A stretch of 64,000 bases of DNA from Bog-752 sp963799395 (GCA_963799395.1 CAWCWZ010000053.1:21268-85267); one strand, 5' to 3'; shown: positions 8,896 to 18,853, counted from the stretch's first letter. The notes: generated by a model not told the origin, from the sequence alone. Program-made: numbers and translations.

Positions 8896-10058
8896 GAGCG
8901 CGCCTCCGAGGCCGGCGCGGCCACGGCGCGCGTCCAGGCGAGGTCGAGGGTCCGGGCGGCGGCGACGTAGCCCGCGATGTCGGCTCGCAGCGCCTCGCGC
9001 AGATCGGCGCCGCCCCCCGTCCAGGCGCGATACCAGGCGGCGGTGCGGACGATCGCCGTGCTCACGTCCCAGACCGGCACCCAGCCGAGCTCGGCGCGCG
9101 CCTTGGCGCAGTCGAGCAGCAGCAGGCCGGCTTCGTGAGGTTCTTCGGGGGCCCCGTCGGCGACGCGCCACGACCCCGCCCCGTAGGCGTCGAGGAAGGC
9201 CTGGACCACATCGGAGACCGGCACTCTGCAGTCGGCGCCGGGGCCGAAGTTCCAGGCGCCGCCGCGCTCGTGGCCGTCGCCCAGCAGGCGGGCGCCCAGC
9301 CAGAGGTAGCCCGACAGCGACTCGAGGACGTGCTGCCACGGCCGCACGGCGCCGGGGTGGCGCACGACCACTTGGTCGCCGGCCACGAGCGCCCTGATGC
9401 AGTCGGGCACGATGCGGTCGGCCGCCCAGTCGCCGCCCCCGATCACGTTGCCGGCGCGGGCGCTGGCCACGCACACCCCCGCGCCTTCGCCGAAGAAGCT
9501 GCGCCGGTAGGCTCCGGTCACGAGCTCGGCGCAGCCCTTGCTGGCGCTGTAAGGATCGTGACCGCCGAGCGCGTCGGCTTCGGTGTAGGCCCGCGCCGTC
9601 TCGCGGTTCTCGTAGCACTTGTCGCTCGTGACGTTCACGACGACCCGCACCGACGGGCACGCCCGCACCGCTTCGAACAGGTTGACCACGCCCATGACGT
9701 TCGTCTCGAAGGTGCCCCGCGGGTCGGCGTACGACCGGCGCACGAGCGGCTGGGCCGCGAGATGGAACACCAGCTCGGGCCGGAAGTCGGCGACGGCTGC
9801 CGAGAGGGCGGCGAGGTCGCGCACGTCACCCGTGACGTGCGCGACCTCGCCGCCCAGAGCGATGAGCTCGAAGAGGCTGGGCCGGGTCGGCGGCGCCAGC
9901 GCATAGCCGCCCACGGTCGCCCCCAGGGTCAGGAGCCAGGCGCACAGCCACGAACCCTTGAAGCCGGTGTCGCCGGTCACGAGCACGCGGCGGCCGGCGT
10001 AGACAGAGTCGAAGAGCGCGGCGTCGGCTCCGCCGTCGCCGCCCGGCGCGACGCTCAC
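8892..10058 (-). CDS. rfbG: CDP-glucose 4,6-dehydratase
   Basis: Second step of the CDP-sugar pathway: NAD-dependent conversion of CDP-glucose to CDP-4-keto-6-deoxyglucose. The 388-residue extended SDR shows VTGDTGFKGSWL (Rossmann, with the FKGSWL form typical of RfbG), HLAAQPLVRRSY, VTSDKCYEN (catalytic Thr/Asp context) and DPYSASKGCAEL (YxxxK). RAGNVIGGGDWAADRIVPD and RPWQHVLESLSGYL follow, both signatures of this enzyme. Start GTG 10058 overlaps the rfbF stop as GTGA, and the gene in turn overlaps rfbH by four bases. A 24-bp perfect inverted repeat spans the region encoding GEVAHVTGDVRDLAA. Confidence 0.94.
   Translation of the reverse strand: MSVAPGGDGGADAALFDSVYAGRRVLVTGDTGFKGSWLCAWLLTLGATVGGYALAPPTRPSLFELIALGGEVAHVTGDVRDLAALSAAVADFRPELVFHLAAQPLVRRSYADPRGTFETNVMGVVNLFEAVRACPSVRVVVNVTSDKCYENRETARAYTEADALGGHDPYSASKGCAELVTGAYRRSFFGEGAGVCVASARAGNVIGGGDWAADRIVPDCIRALVAGDQVVVRHPGAVRPWQHVLESLSGYLWLGARLLGDGHERGGAWNFGPGADCRVPVSDVVQAFLDAYGAGSWRVADGAPEEPHEAGLLLLDCAKARAELGWVPVWDVSTAIVRTAAWYRAWTGGGADLREALRADIAGYVAAARTLDLAWTRAVAAPASEARS
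9806..9855. repeat. 24-bp perfect inverted repeat inside rfbG
   Basis: Arms 9806-9829 and 9832-9855 are exact reverse complements with a two-base spacer (cc). One arm encodes the conserved GDVRDLAA motif of the dehydratase; the other encodes the preceding, less conserved EVAHV segment. In RNA it would form a very stable hairpin inside the coding region. Confidence 0.92.
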
Positions 10059-10828
10059 CAGACTCTCCACGGCGCCCGACCGGAGTCCCAGAGCTGTTCG
10101 AGCAGCCTCTTGTCGCGCAGCACGTCCATGGGCTGCCAGAACCCGCGGTGGCGATAGGCCATGAGTTCGCCGTCGCGCGCGAGACGTTCCAGGGGCTCGC
10201 GCTCGAAGTAGGTGTCGTCGCCCGCGATGTAGTCGAGCACGCCGGGCTCGAGCACGAAGAAGCCGCCGTTGACCCAGGCCCCGTCGCCGGCCGGCTTTTC
10301 GGTGAACGACGTCACGCGCCGCTCCTCGTCGTCGAGCTCGAGCGCGCCGAACCGCCCGAGAGGCTGCACCGCGGTGACCGTCGCCAGGCGCCCGTGAGCG
10401 CGGTGAAAGGCGAGAAGCGCCGAGATATCGACGTCGGCGACGCCGTCGCCGTAGGTCAACAGGAAGGTCTCGTCGCCGAGGTAGCCGGCCACGCGCTTCA
10501 CGCGCCCCCCGGTCTGCGTGTCGGGACCGGTGTCGACCAGGGTCACGCGCCAGGGCTCGACGTCGCCGTCGTGGACCTCCACGCCCCGCTGCCGCAGGTC
10601 GAACGTCACGTCGGAGCTGTGCAGGAAGTAGTTGGCGAAGTACTCCTTGACCACGTAGCCCTTGTAGCCCAGGCACACGACGAAGTCGGTCAGCCCGTGA
10701 TGGCCGTAGATCTTCATGATGTGCCACAGCAGCGGGCGTTCGCCGATCTCGGCCATCGGCTTGGGTCTGACCTGCGTCTCTTCGGACAGGCGCGTGCCCA
10801 GTCCGCCGGCGAGGATCACGACCTTCAC
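10055..10828 (-). CDS. rfbF: Glucose-1-phosphate cytidylyltransferase
   Basis: First step of the pathway: CTP plus glucose-1-phosphate gives CDP-glucose. The 257 residues match the usual RfbF length when translation starts at GTG 10828, which has a GGAGG Shine-Dalgarno just upstream; the longer frame to 10867 is not needed. Motifs include VKVVILAGGLGTRLSEET (nucleotide-binding), RPKPMAEIGERPLLWHIM, LTYGDGVADVDI, and a C-terminal HRGFWQPMDVLRDK block. It heads the rfbF-rfbG-rfbH unit with GTGA overlaps throughout. No clear promoter was found in the 220 bp upstream, which separates it from the rseP gene. Confidence 0.95.
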   Translation of the reverse strand: MKVVILAGGLGTRLSEETQVRPKPMAEIGERPLLWHIMKIYGHHGLTDFVVCLGYKGYVVKEYFANYFLHSSDVTFDLRQRGVEVHDGDVEPWRVTLVDTGPDTQTGGRVKRVAGYLGDETFLLTYGDGVADVDISALLAFHRAHGRLATVTAVQPLGRFGALELDDEERRVTSFTEKPAGDGAWVNGGFFVLEPGVLDYIAGDDTYFEREPLERLARDGELMAYRHRGFWQPMDVLRDKRLLEQLWDSGRAPWRVW

Positions 10829-11049
10829 GTTCGTCCTCCAGAATGCGTCGCTGACCGGTGTCGCCATGCGGCGGGTCGGCGGCGTCCCTCTCCCTGGGAG
10901 AGCCGGGCACCCTGCCTCTACACCGTTGTCCGCTCTGGATACGGCGACGGCGCGGCGAACCCTCTCATCATCGGCTCATCGAGGCTCGGGCTGGAGGGTC
11001 CGAACGGCACTTCTTGGGCGGCCCTCCGCCAGGGGACCGGCGGCGGGGG

Positions 11050-12216
11050 TTACCCGAAGTGGAAGATGCGGTGGAGGTCGTTGTAGGTCAGCAGGATGAA
11101 GAGCGTCACCAGCAGCACGACGCCGATGGCGATGGCGCGTTCGAGCACGCGCGGCTCCACTCGCCGGCCGCGCACGCTCTCCATGACGTTGAAGAAGATG
11201 TGGCCGCCGTCGAAGGGCAGGAAGGGCAGCAGATTGATGATGCCGAGGTTGACCGACAGGAAGGCCAGCAGGATCGGATACCAGCTCTGGCGCACGGCCG
11301 TCTGCGACACGGAGATGATGCCGACCGGACCGGCGGCGCCGTCGGGACCGGCCGGATTGATCTTGCCGCTCACGAGCTGCCAGATCCCGGCGAAGGTCGC
11401 CGTCACGATGTCGGCCGTCCGGACGACGGCGGAACCGGCGGCACGCCACGGCGCCGGGTAGGTCGGGACCCCCTTGGGGCTGACGCCCAGGAAACCCTTG
11501 GTGGCGGCGCCCGGTCTCGTCGACAGGGTCACGGCGACCGTGCGCTGCACTCCCGCCGGCGTGCGGTACGTCAACGCCACCCTCTGATGGGGCCGCGCCT
11601 CGAGGAACGCGGTCGTCGCGTCCCACGTCGTGAACGCTGTGCCGTTGGCTGAAACGAGGCGGTCACCCGGCTGCAGACCCGCGGCCGCGGCGGGGGTGTT
11701 CTTGACGACCTGGGCCACCGTCAGACTCGGCTGCTGGACGCCGCCCGCCTGGATGAAGACGAACATGATGAGGACCGCCGCCGCGAAGTTCATGAACGGG
11801 CCGGCGGCGATGGTCACGTTGCGCTGCCACACGGGCTTGTTGACGTAGGCCCGCGGCCGCACCTCGTCGGGCAGCTCCTCGTCGGGCATCATGCCGCTGA
11901 TCTTGCAGAAGCCGCCGAGAGGGATGCTGCCGACGCCGTACTCGGTCTCCCCCCACGTGCGCTTGACGACCGCCGGCGGGAACCCGATGTAGAAGCGCTC
12001 GACGCGCATGTGGAACGCCTTGGCGGCGAGGAAGTGGCCGAGCTCGTGAACGAAGATGAGCAGCGCCAGGCCGAGAACGGCGACGACGAGCGCCCAGTGC
12101 CCCGTGGCAACGAGCGCGACGAGAGCGACGAGCAGGAGCAGGCCCCAGGGCGAGGGGCCCCGGCGCTCGCTCGCCTCGCCGGACGGCAGCGGTCTCTGTG
12201 GCGTGATCGCACTCAT
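11050..12216 (-). CDS. rseP: Site-2 membrane metalloprotease (RseP/Rip1 family, M50)
   Basis: Intramembrane zinc protease that cleaves membrane-bound anti-sigma factors or other signal proteins after a first cut outside the membrane. The 388-residue protein has HELGH (His57, Glu58, His61) in the first core helix and GFPPAVVKRTWGETEYGVGSIP split over the membrane-associated loop. A PDZ domain spans roughly residues 155-230, and NLLPFLPFDGGH near 325 is the second zinc-ligand motif. At least four hydrophobic segments are visible. It follows dxr as in many Gram-positive bacteria; the ispG gene often found next is absent, replaced by the glycan operon. Confidence 0.93.
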   Translation of the reverse strand: MSAITPQRPLPSGEASERRGPSPWGLLLLVALVALVATGHWALVVAVLGLALLIFVHELGHFLAAKAFHMRVERFYIGFPPAVVKRTWGETEYGVGSIPLGGFCKISGMMPDEELPDEVRPRAYVNKPVWQRNVTIAAGPFMNFAAAVLIMFVFIQAGGVQQPSLTVAQVVKNTPAAAAGLQPGDRLVSANGTAFTTWDATTAFLEARPHQRVALTYRTPAGVQRTVAVTLSTRPGAATKGFLGVSPKGVPTYPAPWRAAGSAVVRTADIVTATFAGIWQLVSGKINPAGPDGAAGPVGIISVSQTAVRQSWYPILLAFLSVNLGIINLLPFLPFDGGHIFFNVMESVRGRRVEPRVLERAIAIGVVLLVTLFILLTYNDLHRIFHFG

Positions 12217-12315
12217 CGATTCGTGATCTGATGGACTCCCGCGTTCTCTATCGGCAGGTGGGCTTTCACTCCCTACGGTTCCCGGCTGGCGCCGGATCGA
12301 CGCCCGCCCCGGGGG

Positions 12316-13665
12316 CTACCCGGCCGCCGCGACCGCCTCGCCGGCCGCGCGGCGGGCTTCGGCGTCGCAGCCGAACACGTCGTCGAGGCTCGCCACCGGA
12401 CCATCGCCGCGGCGCTCGAGCACCCGCTCGACCACCTCGGCGATGGCGAGAAAGCCGATGCGACCCTCGAGGAAGGCCTGCACCGCGACCTCGTTCGCGG
12501 CGTTCAGGGCGATGGGGGCGGCGGCGCCGGCGCCGCCGCCCCCAGCGCCCGGCGTGCGACCGGCCCAGGCGCGCGCGGCCGCCTCGCCCGCCGCCCGGGC
12601 GAGGGCCAGGCAGCGGAAGGTCACCGTGTCGGGCTCGGCAAAGGTGAGCTCGCCGGCCAGGAGGTCGAGGGCCGGCACCATGGGCAGCGGCGCCCGGCCG
12701 GGCCAGCTGAGCGCGTAGCCGATCGGCGTGCGCATGTCGGGCACGCCCAGATGGGCGAGCACGGCGCCGTCGGAGAAGCGCACCAGTGAGTGTACGATCG
12801 ACTGGGGATGGACGACCACGCGTACGGCGTCGTAGGGCACGCCGAACAGCTCGTGGGCCTCGATGACCTCGAGGCCCTTGTTCATGAGGGTGGCCGAGTC
12901 GATCGTCACCTTGGGACCCATGACCCAGTTCGGGTGCTTGAGGGCGGCGCTCGCCGTCACTGCGGCGAGCTCCGCCCGTGCGCGGCCACGGAACGGCCCG
13001 CCGGAGCCCGTCAGCAGGATCTCCTCGGCGGCGAGCAGGGGGTCGTCGTCGGGCCGCCGGGCGGCCGCCGCCGCGACCGCGGCCGGTGTGCGCGAGAGGC
13101 GTTCACGACCTTCGACACCCATCCTCCCCGCTCCGTGCCGGCCGCCCTCGAGGCACTGGAAGATGGCGCTGTGCTCGCTGTCGACGGGGATGATACGGGC
13201 GCCGGCGGCGCGCGCGGCGGCCAGGACGAACGGCCCGCCGGCGACCATGCTCTCCTTGTTGGCGAGGGCGAGGGTGGCACCAGCCTCGAGGGCGGCCAGG
13301 CTGGCGCGTAGCCCGGCGGCGCCGACGATGCCGTTGAGCACGATGAGCTCGCTGCCGGCCTCGGCGGCGTCGTGCGCCGCGGCCGCGATGAGCGCGGCGA
13401 TGCCCTCGTCGCCGGCGTGGACGTGGCGGCCGGACCGCCGCGCGACCGCCGCAGCGGCGGCGGGGTCGTACAGGCCGAGCGCGGCGGCGCCGGTCGCGGC
13501 GGCGACTTCGAGCAGCGCCGCCCCGCCGGCGCCCGCGACGAGCCCGACCACCGTGAGTCCCGGCAGCGTCGACGCGACCTCGATCGTCTGACGGCCGATC
13601 GACCCGGTCGCGCCGAGGATGACGACGCGCCGGGACGCCGGTCCGATCGGTTCGCGGGCGCTCAA
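12316..13665 (-). CDS. dxr: 1-deoxy-D-xylulose 5-phosphate reductoisomerase
   Basis: Second enzyme of the MEP isoprenoid pathway, NADPH-dependent. Motifs are ILGATGSIGRQT at the start, LANKESMVAGG, VDSEHSAIFQCLEG, HPNWVMGPKVTIDSATLMNKG (broken here by naming only), HPQSIVHSLV and NAANEVAVQAFL. At 449 residues it is some 50 longer than usual. The extra lies directly after the SEHSAIFQCLEG active-site loop (an Arg/Ala-rich stretch up to LLTGSGGPFRG), and a Gly/Ala-rich insert GAGGGGAGAAAP contains a 30-nt perfect palindrome. dxs of the same pathway lies at 51-53 kb and idsA beside it. Confidence 0.95.
   Translation of the reverse strand: MSAREPIGPASRRVVILGATGSIGRQTIEVASTLPGLTVVGLVAGAGGAALLEVAAATGAAALGLYDPAAAAAVARRSGRHVHAGDEGIAALIAAAAHDAAEAGSELIVLNGIVGAAGLRASLAALEAGATLALANKESMVAGGPFVLAAARAAGARIIPVDSEHSAIFQCLEGGRHGAGRMGVEGRERLSRTPAAVAAAAARRPDDDPLLAAEEILLTGSGGPFRGRARAELAAVTASAALKHPNWVMGPKVTIDSATLMNKGLEVIEAHELFGVPYDAVRVVVHPQSIVHSLVRFSDGAVLAHLGVPDMRTPIGYALSWPGRAPLPMVPALDLLAGELTFAEPDTVTFRCLALARAAGEAAARAWAGRTPGAGGGGAGAAAPIALNAANEVAVQAFLEGRIGFLAIAEVVERVLERRGDGPVASLDDVFGCDAEARRAAGEAVAAAG
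12514..12543. repeat. 30-nt perfect palindrome inside dxr
   Basis: Two 15-bp reverse-complementary arms meet with no spacer. The palindrome encodes a Gly/Ala-rich insert just before the conserved NAANEVAVQ motif of Dxr, in a linker that is shorter in typical family members. Confidence 0.85.
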
Positions 13666-13676
13666 GGTGCCTCCTT

Positions 13677-14459
13677 CTAGTGAAGCGCGATGATCAGGTA
13701 GTAGCTGGCCACGGCCGCGAACAGCAGGCCGTCGAAGCGATCGAGCATGCCGCCGTGCCCGGGAAAGAAGCGCCCGGCGTCCTTGATCTCGACGTCGCGC
13801 TTGAGCAGCGACTCGAACAGGTCGCCGATCGGCGCGAAGACGCCGATCGTCACGCCGAGCAGCAGCGAGTGGAGCTCGCCGATCGGGTGGTAGTACAAGC
13901 CGATGAAGACCACCATGAGCACGGTGCCGATGAAGCCGCCCACGAAGCCCTCCCAGGTCTTCTTGGGCGAGAGGCGCGGGGCCATCGGCGTCGCGCCGAA
14001 GTAGCGCCCCGTGAAGTAGGCGACGGTGTCGCCGGCCCAGGCGCCGAAGACCACCATCAGGGCGTACCCCTGCCCTTCGGGCAGCCTGCGGATGAGCTCG
14101 AGATGGCCGACGCCGAACCCGACGTAGACGAGACCCAGCATGGTGATGGCGATGCGCACGCTCACGCCGGGGCGCGGGCCCGGCACCGCGGCGAGACCGA
14201 ACGAGACGAGAAGCGACAGGGCGAGGATCCCCATCAGGGCCTGCGGCGAACGCGTCCAGCCGGCCCCGGCCATGAGCACGACCCCGGCAAGCCCGGCCAG
14301 GACCAGGGGCCGATAGGGCCGCATCATCCGGTAGAACTCGTTGACGCCGATCACCGCCACGCCCAGGGCCACGACGAAGAACGGCAGGCCGCCGTGGATC
14401 GTGACGACGAGGGCGAGCAGCGCGAGCACGGCGCCGACGATGACGCGCGTGCCTAGCAC
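13677..14459 (-). CDS. cdsA: Phosphatidate cytidylyltransferase
   Basis: Makes CDP-diacylglycerol from phosphatidic acid and CTP at the cytoplasmic membrane, the branch point for all phospholipids. From GTG 14459 it is 260 residues with about seven hydrophobic segments. SPKKTWEGFVGG and the C-terminal signature running from KRDVEIKDAGRFFPGHGG to MLDRFDGLL are diagnostic. The open frame upstream to 14768 overlaps uppS and is not needed. The start is uncertain because no strong Shine-Dalgarno precedes it. The uppS-cdsA-dxr-rseP order is conserved among bacteria. Confidence 0.92.
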   Translation of the reverse strand: MLGTRVIVGAVLALLALVVTIHGGLPFFVVALGVAVIGVNEFYRMMRPYRPLVLAGLAGVVLMAGAGWTRSPQALMGILALSLLVSFGLAAVPGPRPGVSVRIAITMLGLVYVGFGVGHLELIRRLPEGQGYALMVVFGAWAGDTVAYFTGRYFGATPMAPRLSPKKTWEGFVGGFIGTVLMVVFIGLYYHPIGELHSLLLGVTIGVFAPIGDLFESLLKRDVEIKDAGRFFPGHGGMLDRFDGLLFAAVASYYLIIALH

Positions 14460-14508
14460 GGGCGATCGGCCTGGCGACGCGCCGCGGGGCGTCGTGCGTG
14501 GCGGGCCC

Positions 14509-15345
14509 TCATCGGCCGCCGAACCGTCGCGCCCGCGTGGCGTAGACGGCGAGGGCCTCGTCGAGATCGTCGGGGCCGAAGTCGGGCCAGAGCTTGGCGC
14601 TGAAGTACAGTTCGGTGTAGGCGAGCTGCCAGAGCAGGAAGTTCGAGACGCGTTCCTCGCCGCTCGTGCGGATGAGCAGCTCGGGATCGTGCATCTCGGG
14701 TGCGTAGAGGCGGCCCCGGAAGGCTTCTTCGGTGACGAGCTCCTCGAGCGGCCGGCCGGATGCGCCAACCGCGCCGCTGGCGAGATCGCGGGCGACCGCG
14801 GCCACGAGCGAGCGCGCGGCGTCGACGATCTCGTCGCGCGCGCCGTAGTTGAAGGCGATGTACATGGTCATGGCCGGCGCGGCGGGATTGGCCGCCTCGG
14901 CCGCGTCGATGCGGGCCAGCAGGTCGGGATCGACGCCCTCCCTGCGGCCCAGGAACCTGACGCGCACGCCGCGGCTCTGCACCTCGGGCACCTCGGACTC
15001 GATCTGCTCGATGAACAGCGCCATGAGGGCCGCCACCTCGTCGGCCGGCCGGCGCCAGTTCTCGCTCGAGAACGAGTAGACCGTGACTTCGAGGAGGTCA
15101 CGGTCGAGGGCGTGCTCGATGAGGCGGCGCAAGGCCTTCGCGCCGGCGCGATGCCCGGCGGCCACCGGCAGGTGGCGGCGCCGGGCCCAGCGGCCGTTGC
15201 CGTCCATGATCACGGCGAGGTAGCGACACTGGGGGCCGCCGGCCGCCCGCTCGGAGGGCCCGCCGCGCGAGAGCCGTCGCGCCGTCCCGGCCCTGCGCAG
15301 CAGTGACGGCGCCGACCGTTTCGGCTTGGGCTCGTTCGATGCCAT
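14509..15345 (-). CDS. uppS: Isoprenyl (undecaprenyl) diphosphate synthase
   Basis: cis-Prenyltransferase that makes the C55 (or shorter) lipid carrier for cell wall and glycan assembly. Motifs run in order: VIMDGNGRWARRR, HRAGAKALRR, VYSFSSENWRRP, FNYGARDEI, DPELLIRTSGEERVSNFLL and YTELYFSAKLWPDF. The catalytic Asp is in MDGNGRWA. At 278 residues it carries a basic, Ser/Arg-rich N-terminal tail of about 35 residues before the domain. The product length cannot be read from sequence. The carrier would also serve the glycan operon at 1-11 kb. Confidence 0.95.
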   Translation of the reverse strand: MASNEPKPKRSAPSLLRRAGTARRLSRGGPSERAAGGPQCRYLAVIMDGNGRWARRRHLPVAAGHRAGAKALRRLIEHALDRDLLEVTVYSFSSENWRRPADEVAALMALFIEQIESEVPEVQSRGVRVRFLGRREGVDPDLLARIDAAEAANPAAPAMTMYIAFNYGARDEIVDAARSLVAAVARDLASGAVGASGRPLEELVTEEAFRGRLYAPEMHDPELLIRTSGEERVSNFLLWQLAYTELYFSAKLWPDFGPDDLDEALAVYATRARRFGGR

Positions 15346-15376
15346 GGCGTTCAGGGCCTCGCCTTCCGGACGGACG

Positions 15377-15934
15377 CTAGACCTCGAGGATCTCGGCTTC
15401 CTTGTGTTTGAGCAGCTCGTCGATCTCGTGGGTGCGCTGGTCGGTGAGGTGCTGCAGGTGTTCCTCGGCGCGCCGCTCGGCGTCTTCGCCGATCAGGCCC
15501 TCGTTCTTGAACTCCTTGAGGTCTTTCATGGCGTCGCGGCGGATGTTGCGCACGGCCACGCGGCCGTCTTCGGCCAGCCTGTGGATGAGCTTGACGAGGT
15601 CGCGCCGGCGCTCCTCGGTGAGCGCCGGGATGGGCAGTCGGATGACGGCGCCGTCGTTGCTCGGGTTCAGCCCGAGGTCGGATTCCATGATGGCCTTCTC
15701 GACCGCCTTCATAGACGACTTGTCGTACGGCGTGACGGTGATCAGACGGGGCTCGGGAGCCGCCACTGTGGCCATCTGCTTGAGCGGCGTGGAGACGCCG
15801 TAGAAGTCGACGTGGATGCGGTCGAGCAGCGCCGTCGAGGCGCGACCGCTGCGCACTGTGTTGAACTCGGTCCGGGTGGCCGCGACGGCCTTGGCCATAC
15901 GATCGGTCGCGTCGTCGAGCAACTCCTTCTCCAC
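15377..15934 (-). CDS. frr: Ribosome recycling factor
   Basis: Splits post-termination ribosomes together with EF-G. The 185-residue protein aligns end to end with the family: an N-terminal helix ending FNTVRSGRAST, the LLDRIHVDFYGVSTPL beta segment, DLGLNPSNDGAVIRLPIP, and the long C-terminal helix LTEERRRDLVKL onward. It lies one base downstream of pyrH, the usual pair, and is cotranscribed with rpsB-tsf-pyrH. Confidence 0.97.
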   Translation of the reverse strand: MEKELLDDATDRMAKAVAATRTEFNTVRSGRASTALLDRIHVDFYGVSTPLKQMATVAAPEPRLITVTPYDKSSMKAVEKAIMESDLGLNPSNDGAVIRLPIPALTEERRRDLVKLIHRLAEDGRVAVRNIRRDAMKDLKEFKNEGLIGEDAERRAEEHLQHLTDQRTHEIDELLKHKEAEILEV

Positions 15935-15935
15935 G

Positions 15936-16712
15936 TCACAGCCCTCCTTGCTTGCCCGTCTCTCGGGTGCTCACCACCGTGCCGACGCGCTCGCCCGCCA
16001 GCACACGTTCGATGTTCTCGCCGGTCATCTTGAACACGTGGATCGGCAGCCGGTTGTCCATGCACAGCGACAGCGCGGTGGTGTCCATCACCTTGAGCCC
16101 GCGCTCGATCGCCTCGAGATGGGTGATCTCGGCGATGAACCGCGCCCCCGGCACCTGTTCGGGGTCGGCGTCGTAGACGCCGTCGTATTCGCGCTTGGCC
16201 ATGAGGATCGCCTGCGCCCCCAGCTCGAGCGCCCGCAGGGCCGCCGCCGAGTCGGTCGAGAAGTACGGGTTGCCGATGCCGGCCGCACAGATGACCACGC
16301 GGCCTTTCTCGATGTGCCGCAGGGCCCGCCGCCTGATGTACGGCTCGCACACCGCCTTGATCTCGATCGCGCTCATGACCCGCGTGTCGACGCCCTCGTC
16401 TTCGAGGGCGTCCTGCAGGGCGAGAGCGTTCTGCACGGTGGCGATCATGCCGATGTAGTCGGCCGTGGCCCGGTCGAAGCCCTTGGCCGCCGCCGCGACC
16501 CCGCGAAAGATGTTGCCGCCGCCCACGACGATGGCGAGCTCGACGCCGCGCTCGCGCACGCGCCGCACGTGATGGGCGATCTCGAGCGTGCGCGCCGGAT
16601 CGATCGAGTGACCGTCGCCGGCCAGCGCCTGGCCGCTCAGCTTGAGCAGGACGCGGCGGAAGGGGACGCCCTCGCCCGGACCGCCGTCGTCGCCCGCCCC
16701 ACCCCCGGTCAC
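15936..16712 (-). CDS. pyrH: UMP kinase
   Basis: Phosphorylates UMP to UDP, feeding pyrimidine nucleotides and nucleotide sugars. The amino acid kinase fold is clear: RVLLKLSGQALAGD, IVVGGGNIFRG, ATVQNALALQDALE, RGGRAIEKG-like loop RHIEKGRVVIC, and ILMAKREYDGVYDADPE. It is 258 residues, with a Gly/Asp-rich N-terminal extension of about 15 residues relative to common homologues. It begins four bases after tsf ends. Confidence 0.96.
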   Translation of the reverse strand: MTGGGAGDDGGPGEGVPFRRVLLKLSGQALAGDGHSIDPARTLEIAHHVRRVRERGVELAIVVGGGNIFRGVAAAAKGFDRATADYIGMIATVQNALALQDALEDEGVDTRVMSAIEIKAVCEPYIRRRALRHIEKGRVVICAAGIGNPYFSTDSAAALRALELGAQAILMAKREYDGVYDADPEQVPGARFIAEITHLEAIERGLKVMDTTALSLCMDNRLPIHVFKMTGENIERVLAGERVGTVVSTRETGKQGGL

Positions 16713-16715
16713 GTC

Positions 16716-17317
16716 TCAGTCTCCGGCCGTCTCGCCGAGCTGGAAGCGCACGAAGCGCCGCACCTCGACGTTCTCTCCGATCACGCCCACCAGATCGGTG
16801 CGCAGCTGTTCGATCGTGCGGTCGGGGTCTTTGACGAACGGCTGCTCGACGAGGCAGACCTCCTGGAAGAACTTGTTGAGCTTGCCTTCGAGCATCTTCT
16901 CGACGACGTTGTCGGGCTTGCCCTTGGCCTGCTCGCGGTAGATGGCCTTTTCGCGCTCGATGACTGTGTCGGGCACCTCTTCGCGCCGCACCCACAGCGG
17001 GTTGGAGGCGGCGACCTGCATGGCCAGATCGTGCGTGAACTCGCGGAAGGGCTCGCTGCGCGCCACGAAGTCGGTCTCGACGCCCACCTCGACCAGCACG
17101 CCGATCCTGCCGCCAGCGTGGATGTAGGAGTCGATCGCGCCTTCTTTCGTCGTGCGCGACGACTTCTTCTGGGCCGCCGCGAGACCCTTCTTGCGCAGCT
17201 CGTCGACGGCCTTCTCGAGGTCGCCGCCGGTGGCGGCGAGAGCCTTCTTGCAGTCCATCATGCCGGCTCCGCTCTTGTCGCGGAGCTCCTTGACCATGGC
17301 AGCGGTGATGTCAGCCA

Positions 17318-17318
<1 letters not shown>
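16716..17318 (-). CDS. tsf: Elongation factor Ts
   Basis: Nucleotide exchange factor for EF-Tu. The 200-residue protein is the short form seen in Gram-positive and thermophilic bacteria. It shows KELRDKSGAGMMDCKKAL, GLAAAQKKSSR, IGVLVEVGVETDFVARSEPF and a C-terminal domain ending VEVRRFVRFQLGE. The GTG start at 17318 overlaps the last base of the rpsB TAG stop, so it is probably coupled to rpsB. Confidence 0.96.
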
Positions 17319-18574
<1,256 letters not shown>

Positions 18575-18736
18575 GCTGACGCGTGGGGGGCAGCGGGACT
18601 GCCTCCTTGAGGGGTCGGTTACGTCTGTTTTCGTCTGTGCCGACGGGAGCGGCGGCTGCCGCCCCCTTGTCGGGGCACCGCCACGCGCCCGGCGATCCGT
18701 CGGGTCGTGGGTTGGCGAGCGCAAGAGCAGCCACAC

Positions 18737-18745
18737 ATGATACCA
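18737..18745 (-). promoter_or_regulatory. Candidate extended -10 promoter for rpsB-tsf-pyrH-frr
   Basis: On the minus strand TGGTATCAT (TGn plus a -10 hexamer) is followed by GTGTGG, about 165 bases upstream of the rpsB ATG in an otherwise empty 280-bp gap. No -35 match lies at 16-18 bp. The same TATCATGTGTG word occurs upstream of rpsP. Confidence 0.5.
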
Positions 18746-18853
18746 CGCAAGGGCAATCGGCCACGCCTCGACGCCGTCGGGCGGCGGCCGCGCGGGCCGA
18801 AGGGCGCGACGGCGTCGGCCGCGGCCGTCGGGTGGGCCGGCTACGGCGCCGCG

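Noticed and set aside
1..10828. Glycan operon as a recent mobile island
   Set aside because: GC content and start-codon usage look like the rest of the window, and no integrase, transposase or tRNA attachment site is visible. The two Xer genes are housekeeping recombinases.
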